In this document: positions 6,955 to 12,269 of the stretch, piece by piece
Position numbering within the stretch: the first letter of the stretch is position 1
Layout: every line of letters starts with the position of its first letter
Source: Balneolaceae bacterium
GTDB taxonomy: Bacteria > Bacteroidota > Rhodothermia > Balneolales > Balneolaceae
Direction of reading: 5' to 3'
Length of the DNA stretch: 12,269 bases
Assembly (NCBI GenBank): GCA_007123785.1
Contig: SLGL01000232.1
Span: 1-12,269 of the forward strand
Made by a program: the position numbers and the translations under genes
The notes under the pieces: generated by a model
What the model saw: only the letters and a program-made list of their open reading frames with translations
What the model was told of the DNA's origin: nothing
The model's database searches: none

Positions 6955-8064
6955 TTACGAGTTTACACGCGGGAAATTTCGATCTGTAATTGGCTTGCAT
7001 CCCCATCCGGAGTGAGAAGAGGTGTTGGGCCTTTTTCCAAATCTTGCCGGTTTATACCATGTTTTTAATCCCTTTTTGAAAAAATCATCATCAAAGAATT
7101 CGAACTGGTTACAATCAATATTCTCAGAATAGTACTGTTTGTCTTCCAGGCGGTTATATGAAGTTGAAAAAGCATGAATTTCATTTATATGTTCACGCAT
7201 CATTTTAAAATTATACAAGGTGATTGTAATAGCTGTTTGTGTTTCTGATTCAAGGCGTTGGTACGTCTGATCGGCTATGGAATCGGCCAATTCTAAAGAA
7301 GAGATTTTAGGGTCATCTTCCAGCAAATACATGCTTTCAGAGTTGATATGAGACAGGTGCAGATTTTTTGGGGAAGCCAGCAGAATATCGGAAAATGGCA
7401 TCAGATTTTGAACCATTACAGGAGTTCCATTATTACAAGTTGAGAGCACCACGAGATCAAATCGTTGTTTATCTAAGACCAAAAAATTCTGAATGCCCTC
7501 TGAAAAAGTACCTGTATTTACCGTAATATCAGGCAGAGTTTTATGGTACTTTTCCCCATTATTATCAGGTATTTCATGGCCATAGTAGAGAAAGTAATTT
7601 CTTCGGTTTTTTCCCTCGGAATAGGTTCTGTATTGGTTGTAGAGCCGGGCTTCTGTTGTGAGGAAATTTTCACTTTTATCAAAGTGGCGATACTTTATAT
7701 GGCTGGCTAATTGCCCGTTGATATAGTGATATAATCGGCTTCTTTTTTGTGGAAACAGTTCCAGGAATCTACTTTCCGGATGCTGATGAAAAACAAAAAC
7801 TTCTCCCGATTTCGCTTTTTCAGCTACTTTAAGTGCGGTATCAAGAGCCTTGCTGTTTCCCTGGATAGGTTTCCCGGTAGCATCATGATAAAGATAATCG
7901 GAATCTGCATGGATGTAGTAGATTATCGAATAATCCACGGGTTCCTTTACATCCGGTGATTCCCCCCGGTAGAGTTCAGAAGTATGGCTGCACCCTGAAA
8001 TAATAAATACCATGATCAGGAATAACCAGATCAGGATTTTAGATATAGAAGGTGAGATGAGCAT
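6955..8064 (-). CDS. Lipoprotein with a clostripain (C11)-like cysteine peptidase domain
   Basis: A 369-residue protein. The N-terminus has one lysine, a hydrophobic run (10-22) and a lipobox ending SGC with Cys25, so it should be a lipoprotein. The mature part begins with DYSIIYYIHADSDYLYHD (44-61), like the first strand of clostripain-type peptidases. Later come the two catalytic motifs of clan CD: hydrophobic residues then GHE (His163) and LVVLSTCNNG (Cys210). The 47-residue spacing between His and Cys resembles small C11 peptidases. Known C11 enzymes cleave after Lys or Arg and self-process. Seen differences: His is followed by Glu rather than Gly. The C-terminal 40 residues contain HSGWGC and have no match I know. 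It stands apart from its neighbours on the same strand (112 bases from the next upstream gene). No Shine-Dalgarno sequence precedes the ATG. Lipoprotein is near certain; peptidase activity is inferred. Confidence 0.65.
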   Translation of the reverse strand: MLISPSISKILIWLFLIMVFIISGCSHTSELYRGESPDVKEPVDYSIIYYIHADSDYLYHDATGKPIQGNSKALDTALKVAEKAKSGEVFVFHQHPESRFLELFPQKRSRLYHYINGQLASHIKYRHFDKSENFLTTEARLYNQYRTYSEGKNRRNYFLYYGHEIPDNNGEKYHKTLPDITVNTGTFSEGIQNFLVLDKQRFDLVVLSTCNNGTPVMVQNLMPFSDILLASPKNLHLSHINSESMYLLEDDPKISSLELADSIADQTYQRLESETQTAITITLYNFKMMREHINEIHAFSTSYNRLEDKQYYSENIDCNQFEFFDDDFFKKGLKTWYKPARFGKRPNTSSHSGWGCKPITDRNFPRVNS

Positions 8065-8111
8065 AACACTTTTTTAACATGAACACGACTTAAAATCATG
8101 GAATTTGGTAG

Positions 8112-8141
8112 AAAAACCCCCCTCCTTTAATGAAGGGAGTC
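8112..8141 (-). terminator. Intrinsic terminator after the exported coiled-coil protein gene
   Basis: Read on the minus strand, CTCCCTT is followed by a five-base loop, then AAGG(A)GGG with one bulged A, then GTTTTT-type sequence ending in five T (8112-8116 on the plus strand). The stem lies about 35 bases after the stop at 8177 and separates that gene from the lipoprotein gene downstream. Confidence 0.6.
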
Positions 8142-8176
8142 TTCCTTACCATTTTCATAGAAAAGACTCACAAATA

Positions 8177-8623
8177 TTAGACCAATAATATAAGTATGAT
8201 GATTAGCAAAAGAGCCGAAGTCAGGCCAATGGTTATTGTTCGGTTAGCCTGTTCCATAAAATCCTGTGAGAAATTGGAGAAGTCATCAAGATCTTCATCC
8301 AGAATTTCATCAAACCCATCCAAACCGTTTAGTTCATTCTGCTTTTCTGTTATTCCAAGTTTGTATGATTGAAGTTGTGCGATTTTATCTTCCGATAGAT
8401 TTGCATCAGATTCAATACGATCTAAGGCAGCGATCATTTTTGTAAATGATTCATTTAGAATCAATCGTTTTTCATCAGCACTCTCAGTTTGCTGAACCTT
8501 CTGAACGGTTTCGTTAAAATGTTTCTTAAAAGTTTCCGTAATGTTTGTTGATTGTGCAACAGCCATTGAGGAAAAGGCAAATAATAAAAATATGGATGTG
8601 ATTATTAATCGTATAGATTTCAT
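8177..8623 (-). CDS. Exported small helical protein with C-terminal membrane anchor, unknown function
   Basis: A 148-residue protein I do not recognise. It has a clear Sec signal peptide: K and R near the start, hydrophobic residues 6-20, and an AVA-Q cleavage site after residue 23. The mature part (24-128) is hydrophilic, helical and rich in E, D, K and Q, with coiled-coil character around 30-100 and an acidic stretch DEILDEDLDDF (105-115). The last 20 residues (129-148) are a pure hydrophobic segment ending LLIIILILLV with no tail behind it. The expected form is a periplasmic coil held in the inner membrane by its C-terminus. An AGG sits about six bases before the ATG at 8623. Its own leader holds two inverted repeats, and a terminator follows, so it is probably transcribed alone. 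No function can be assigned. Confidence 0.75.
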   Translation of the reverse strand: MKSIRLIITSIFLLFAFSSMAVAQSTNITETFKKHFNETVQKVQQTESADEKRLILNESFTKMIAALDRIESDANLSEDKIAQLQSYKLGITEKQNELNGLDGFDEILDEDLDDFSNFSQDFMEQANRTITIGLTSALLLIIILILLV

Positions 8624-8645
8624 CTTGTACCTGCTTTATGAGTTA

Positions 8646-8704
8646 GGGTTAAATTGTTAATAGTTATTTAACCCGATTCAGTTAACATGATTTATTCACT
8701 GAAT
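8646..8704 (-). promoter_or_regulatory. Two adjacent inverted repeats in the leader of the exported coiled-coil protein gene
   Basis: Plus-strand arms GGGTTAAAT (8646-8654) and ATTTAACCC (8666-8674) form a perfect nine-base inverted repeat with an 11-base spacer. One base further, ATTCAGT (8676-8682) and ACTGAAT (8698-8704) form a perfect seven-base repeat with a 15-base spacer. Both span 29 bases. They begin 22 bases upstream of the ATG at 8623. This could be an operator pair or RNA hairpins in the leader; the sequence does not decide. Confidence 0.4.
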
Positions 8705-8725
8705 GGTAATATCTAAATACAGTGC

Positions 8726-8755
8726 AAAAAAGGCGTTACAGATAAAAACGTCTGT
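8726..8755 (-). terminator. Possible terminator after the YtxH-like gene
   Basis: On the minus strand ACAGA (8755-8751) pairs with TCTGT (8742-8738) around an eight-base loop, and six T follow shortly after (8731-8726). The five-pair stem is short and seven bases, including a GCC, lie before the T-run, so efficiency is uncertain. It lies about 60 bases after the stop of the YtxH-like gene. Confidence 0.4.
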
Positions 8756-8815
8756 GTTGCATAATTCACAGATATAAGATTATGGATAGGCAATTGGTGC
8801 GAAATGCCAGCCGAG

Positions 8816-9061
8816 TTAGTGCTTTTTTGAATTTAAATCAGCAGCCATCTTTTTAGTTTCAGCTTTCCCTTGTTTTGAAAGTTGTGCGATTTTGGTTTCA
8901 ATGTTATTTAAAGAATGGGATACTGTATCAAAAATATCATTGAAGTTTTTATCAACATAATCAGTATGTATATCTCTTTTACCGGATGTAAATAACAACC
9001 CTAAAGCAAATCCGATTACTGTTGCACCTACCGTTACTGTTAGTGTAATTAATGATTTCAT
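8816..9061 (-). CDS. YtxH-like small membrane protein
   Basis: An 81-residue protein with one N-terminal membrane helix (about residues 4-25) that ends in GFALGLLFTSGKR, the glycine-rich helix followed by a basic turn that marks YtxH-like proteins. The rest (30-81) is hydrophilic and helical, rich in K, D, N and Q, with a likely coiled coil at 43-75, facing the cytoplasm in the usual topology. Family members are general-stress and envelope-associated proteins of unknown biochemical role. The ATG at 9061 has no Shine-Dalgarno sequence. The gene begins 17 bases after the stop of a decayed lmo0937-like gene on the same strand, so it may be the last surviving member of a small stress-protein operon. 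The family call rests on the short helix motif and is moderate. Confidence 0.65.
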   Translation of the reverse strand: MKSLITLTVTVGATVIGFALGLLFTSGKRDIHTDYVDKNFNDIFDTVSHSLNNIETKIAQLSKQGKAETKKMAADLNSKKH

Positions 9062-9078
9062 ATTAATGTGAATTTTTT

Positions 9079-9224
9079 TTATAAAACTCTTCTATTCAGA
9101 ATTACAGATAGTAATCTGCAATAACTATTAGGAAATTGATGATTCCACCGCTTCTGCAACCGACAAATCCAATCAGTTGGGCTATAATTCAAATCGATGT
9201 CACGAGATATAATAGTTCTTCCAT
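9079..9224 (-). pseudogene. Decayed lmo0937-family small membrane protein gene
   Basis: From an ATG at 9224 the minus strand reads MEELLYLVTSI, then TGA in the place of codon 12, then IIAQLIGFVGCRSGGIIN and FLIVIA in the same frame. The frame then breaks, and LLSVILNRRVL plus TAA (9081-9079) follows one frame over. Joined together these parts give about 48 residues, the normal length of lmo0937-family proteins, and keep their pattern: LLYL start, IIxxLIGF, GGIIH/N, LxVIA, and a basic RR end. One stop and one lost base are needed, and 146 bases is one short of 49 codons. The TGA is not recoded, since TGA ends two intact genes at the left of the window. It lies 17 bases upstream of the YtxH-like gene, a plausible operon partner. 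The family is recalled from memory. Confidence 0.6.
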
Positions 9225-9260
9225 GATGCTTGGCTTTTTAGGTTTTGCTGATTCTTCGGC

Positions 9261-9471
9261 TTAAGAAAGTTCAATAATTTTCTTTAATGAATGCCTAAGG
9301 TCTTCCAACTCTCTTGGTTTTTCTACTTTGGACGTATCCAGGCTTTATCAGTTTAAGTCTCAATAATTTTCTCTGTTGTATCGTACCAGAAATCTGTAAA
9401 CTGGGTAATCAGCAATCCAAATACTTTAAAAATCAACCTTGCTTTTTCACATTATCTTTGATGATTCCCAT
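9261..9471 (-). pseudogene. Decayed small-protein gene of unknown family
   Basis: An ATG at 9471 begins MGIIKDNVKKQG, followed by TGA. One frame over comes FKVFGLLITQFTDFWYDTTE and then KIIET, followed by TAA. Another shift gives SLDTSKVEKPRELEDL and RHSLKKIIELS, then TAA at 9263-9261. Joined, these make a protein-like chain of about 70 residues: a hydrophobic-amphipathic front and a charged helical end. Each of the two shifts fits the loss of one base, beside a T-run and an A-run, so sequencing error could explain the shifts but not the in-frame stops. After the last stop the same frame continues AEESAKPKKPSIM straight into the start of the lmo0937-like remnant. I do not know the family. It is ordered with the neighbouring remnant and the YtxH-like gene on one strand. 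Confidence 0.4.
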
Positions 9472-9844
9472 ATATTAATTAATTGAATTAACCAGAAAAC
9501 CTTCTTTAACTAAATAAACATATACTCTTCGGTTGTACAGATCAAATCAAAACAGAAAGTTATACACCTGTATTTACAAATATAATATGCACAGAAAAAA
9601 GCGATGGTTCGTTACAGTGGAGTGCGAAAGAATTATAGATATCACAGCTTCTTGAGGTTTTTTCTCGTTTGTTCTTTATCTCAAGTTCCGTAAAAATGGT
9701 AATGTAGTTGCAATAAGATATTTTAAACTGAAAAGTGTTGACACCAGTATATGTTTTGTATCTCAATGGGCAGCAGTACATAAATTTCGAAGTAGTGCTA
9801 AAACATTTTTATTTGAGTCCGGAAAGGATTTGAATTAATAACCA
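9472..9844. other. AT-rich gap between the glutamate synthase gene and the decayed small genes
   Basis: About 370 bases, very AT-rich. A 73-codon minus-strand frame exists at 9560-9781 but has an unlikely composition (many Cys, Tyr and Asn), no ribosome binding site and no family resemblance, so I do not call it. No strong terminator hairpin is visible after the glutamate synthase stop at 9845, and I could not place a promoter for the genes that follow. Confidence 0.4.
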
Positions 9845-12269
9845 TTACTTTTTCACTTTTTTGCCAGCCTTTTTCAATTCCATAATTTCTCGCTGTTTGG
9901 CAAGTACACCAATTGGCATCAGCTTCACGAAGTTGTTTTTTTCATTTTCCCAGTTGGAAAGATACTCCTCAGCCGTGGCACTTCCTGTATGTTTGTGATA
10001 GTCCAGAAGAAGTCGTTTCAGTTCTTTCGAAGAAGAACTGTCCACATTCAGTGGAGTTACGTATTCATTGTTGATCTGGTGAACCTGATCTTTTCTAAGA
10101 TAGAGAATTCCACCGGTCATACCCGCCCCCACATTACTCGATACCGGGCCAAGAATCACAACGGTTCCGTTGGTCATATATTCGCAAGGGTGCAATCCGG
10201 TGCCTTCCGCTACTGCAACAGCACCGCTGTTCCTTACAGCAAAACGGTCACCCGCAAGGCCGTTTACATAGAGTCTTCCACCTGTGGCTCCGTAAAGAGC
10301 ACAGTTTCCGATAATGGCGTTATCGGCAGGGTCGAATGTAGAAATTTTGGGTGGATTAATCACCACAAAGCCACCTGACATGGTTTTACAGACTGAATCG
10401 TTTGCTTCACCCCATAGTTTTACATTCAAACCTTCTGTGAGAAATACACCAAAACCTTGTCCGGCGCTTCCTTCAAATTCCAGGTCGATTTTTCCGCTAA
10501 AGTGATGATCAGATTCAGCAAGGCCTTTTTCTTTGATTTCAGCCATGCGCTTGTTCGATATCTTCTTGGCTATCATGCCGCTGAGAGTGGCAAGTGCCGC
10601 ACGGACTCTCGTATTGATTTTATCTGAAGCGGAGAATTTGCCTTCCTTTTCAACAGCTGTTTTGCACAGGTCAATATATTTTTTGTTGAAGTCACTAATA
10701 CCTTCGTTGAATGGATTAGGCTGCTGGTTGTAGCTGTGGAGGGCATCACCCAGAAAGTAGTTCAGGTCGATGTGGCGACTGTCTACAAGATCCTGGTGCT
10801 CTTCTTTTAGCGTCAGCAGGTCAATCCGGCCAATGACCTCCTCAATCGATTTGGCGCCGATTTTGGCGAGATTTCTTCGCACATCTTCTGCGAGATATTC
10901 CATCATGCGGATTATATGATCTTTGTTGCCTTTGTACTTGGCTTTGAACTTCGGATCGTGTGTGGCGATACCGGTCGGGCATGTATTTTTTTCACAAATA
11001 CGCGCCATCACGCAGCCTTCGGCTATGAGCAGAAGTTTTCCGAAATCAAACCCTTCAGCGCCTAAAAGTGCAGCACTTACAATATCGGGCCCGGTGTGGA
11101 GGCCTCCGTCTGTTCTCAATTCTACAAATTCACGGAGACCATGCTCACATAGAGTTCGGTGAACTTCAAGCAGGCCAATTTCCCACGGGAGTCCGGCGTG
11201 TTTCATAGATGTGAGTGTGGCAGCGCCGGTTCCGCCGTCACCTCCTGAAATGTGGATGACATCGGCGCCTGCTTTCGCAACACCCACAGCAATTGTACCG
11301 ATATTTTCACCTGATACCAGCTTCACATTTACCCTGGCTTCCGGTTTTATCTGCTTTAGTTCATAAATAAGCTGCTTGAGATCTTCAATGCTGTAAATGT
11401 CGTGAAGCGGAGGAGGAGAGATTAGGTCGAAACCCGGCTCACTGTGGCGTGCAAAGGCGATATTTTCATCTACTTTTACACCCATCAACTGGCCACCCTC
11501 ACCGGGTTTGGCTCCCTGCGCAATTTTAATCTGGAACTCATCACCCGCAATCAGGTATTCAGCAGTCACACCAAAACGACCGCTGGCTACCTGTTTTATG
11601 GATGCTGTAATTCCGAGGGTGTAATAGAATGGATTTTCACCACCTTCACCGCTGTTGGAACGGCCACCCAGTTCTTTCATAGCCAGGAAAATATCGCGCT
11701 GGGATTCAGCACTGATCGCGCCAAAACTCATCGCACCGGAACCGAAACGTTTGGTGATTTCGCTTCGGTGTTCAACATCCTCAATGCTTACTTCATTAGT
11801 TGTGGGCTTGAATGTGAAAAGGTGTCTCAGGTTGACAGGATCGCAATCATCTCCAAGCTTGAGATACTCGTTGTAGAGTTCAAGATCGTGAAGGGTAAGC
11901 TCGTTATCACGAACCAGTTTATGGATGATCTTTGATCGTGTGTTGGTCATTGAGTGTTTTTCACCTTCCAGGCCACGATTGTGTTCCTTATATTGATAGG
12001 TGTGAATCGGCTTGTCACTTTCGTCCATCTTTTCAGCATTTTGAGTGTGCTCAAGGATCTGACGTACAACTTCTTTTATATTAATACCACCCATTGGAGA
12101 GAAAAGTCCGGGAAAGAAAAGATCCTGAAGCTCTTTTCCAATGCCCAGTGCTGTAAAAAGTTTGGAGCTTTGGTAGCTTCGGGCTACAGATATGCCCGAT
12201 TTCGACATTATCTTCAGCAATCCTGAGTTGAACGATTTGATGAGATTTGCTTCTCGTTCATCAGGAGAG
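9845..12269 (-). CDS. gltB: Glutamate synthase large (alpha) subunit, C-terminal 807 residues
   Basis: The enzyme moves the amide nitrogen of glutamine to 2-oxoglutarate, giving two glutamates; the large subunit carries the amidotransferase, FMN and 3Fe-4S sites. The frame runs open through the right edge, so the N-terminal amidotransferase domain with its cysteine nucleophile is outside the window. Counting from the first full codon: end of the central domain with FNSGLLKIMSKSGIS (13-27), the FMN synthase domain (about 110-480) with SGEGGENP (206-213), KLVSGENIG (316-324) and GGDGGTGA (342-349), and the iron-sulphur cluster cysteines 419, 425 and 430 in CVMARICEKNTCP, spaced C-x5-C-x4-C. The GXGXG domain follows from about 590, with GSAGQGFGVF (600-609) and ATGGRLYVNGLAGDRFAVR (661-679). 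A lysine-rich tail ends the protein. The gene for the small subunit (gltD) does not follow directly. Identification is very secure. Confidence 0.96.
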   Translation of the reverse strand, partial: SPDEREANLIKSFNSGLLKIMSKSGISVARSYQSSKLFTALGIGKELQDLFFPGLFSPMGGINIKEVVRQILEHTQNAEKMDESDKPIHTYQYKEHNRGLEGEKHSMTNTRSKIIHKLVRDNELTLHDLELYNEYLKLGDDCDPVNLRHLFTFKPTTNEVSIEDVEHRSEITKRFGSGAMSFGAISAESQRDIFLAMKELGGRSNSGEGGENPFYYTLGITASIKQVASGRFGVTAEYLIAGDEFQIKIAQGAKPGEGGQLMGVKVDENIAFARHSEPGFDLISPPPLHDIYSIEDLKQLIYELKQIKPEARVNVKLVSGENIGTIAVGVAKAGADVIHISGGDGGTGAATLTSMKHAGLPWEIGLLEVHRTLCEHGLREFVELRTDGGLHTGPDIVSAALLGAEGFDFGKLLLIAEGCVMARICEKNTCPTGIATHDPKFKAKYKGNKDHIIRMMEYLAEDVRRNLAKIGAKSIEEVIGRIDLLTLKEEHQDLVDSRHIDLNYFLGDALHSYNQQPNPFNEGISDFNKKYIDLCKTAVEKEGKFSASDKINTRVRAALATLSGMIAKKISNKRMAEIKEKGLAESDHHFSGKIDLEFEGSAGQGFGVFLTEGLNVKLWGEANDSVCKTMSGGFVVINPPKISTFDPADNAIIGNCALYGATGGRLYVNGLAGDRFAVRNSGAVAVAEGTGLHPCEYMTNGTVVILGPVSSNVGAGMTGGILYLRKDQVHQINNEYVTPLNVDSSSSKELKRLLLDYHKHTGSATAEEYLSNWENEKNNFVKLMPIGVLAKQREIMELKKAGKKVKK

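Noticed and set aside
9079..9471. TGA read as an amino acid instead of stop
   Set aside because: TGA ends intact genes at 106-108 and 1250-1252, and the small genes also need frameshifts and contain TAA, so decay explains them better.
9560..9781. Minus-strand frame of 73 codons in the gap after glutamate synthase
   Set aside because: Rich in Cys, Tyr and Asn as expected from random AT-rich DNA, with no ribosome binding site and no family pattern.
11444..11935. Plus-strand frame of 163 codons opposite the glutamate synthase gene
   Set aside because: It is a shadow of a strongly conserved coding region and has no features of its own.
1..12269. CRISPR array, tRNA or rRNA gene, insertion sequence or phage integration site
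   Set aside because: I saw no regularly spaced repeats, no cloverleaf or rRNA stretch, no transposase or integrase motif and no flanking direct repeats.

Overview
The window is a chromosomal piece of moderate GC content. It most resembles a Bacteroidota/Rhodothermota/Balneolota-type bacterium. This placement is an inference from three things: a sphingolipid-type acyltransferase end next to a YghO-like GNAT protein, an E1 dehydrogenase with alpha and beta subunits fused in one chain, and many starts without a clear Shine-Dalgarno sequence. No marker gene fixes the species.

Left part (1-5755, all plus strand): the last 35 codons of a PLP-dependent alpha-oxoamine synthase (serine palmitoyltransferase/KBL type) are followed, eight bases after its stop, by a GNAT-type N-acyltransferase. 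The pair may make the long-chain base and N-acylate it (sphingolipid or ceramide synthesis), but this is not proven. A 528-base gap without a gene follows; it holds a more GC-rich, hairpin-containing block that I cannot identify. Then come class II fumarase (fumC) and a fused-chain thiamine-diphosphate 2-oxoacid dehydrogenase E1, both enzymes of central carbon metabolism.

Right part (5883-12269, all intact genes on the minus strand): a hemolysin III/PAQR-like membrane protein, a lipoprotein with the His and Cys motifs of clostripain-type (C11) peptidases, an exported coiled-coil protein anchored by its extreme C-terminus, a YtxH-like small membrane protein, and, cut by the right edge, the C-terminal 807 residues of the glutamate synthase large subunit. 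The small-protein genes have their own leader and terminator-like hairpins.

The least ordinary feature is gene decay around these small envelope proteins. Just upstream of the YtxH-like gene are the remains of an lmo0937-family membrane protein gene (one in-frame TGA plus one frameshift), and before that a second broken small ORF. A third possible remnant, on the plus strand with a good ribosome binding site, lies at 6813-6954. TGA ends the intact genes at 106-108 and 1250-1252, so recoding does not explain the stops. I see no CRISPR array, tRNA, rRNA, insertion sequence or convincing new multi-gene system; the most promising leads are the C11-like lipoprotein and the decayed small-protein cluster.
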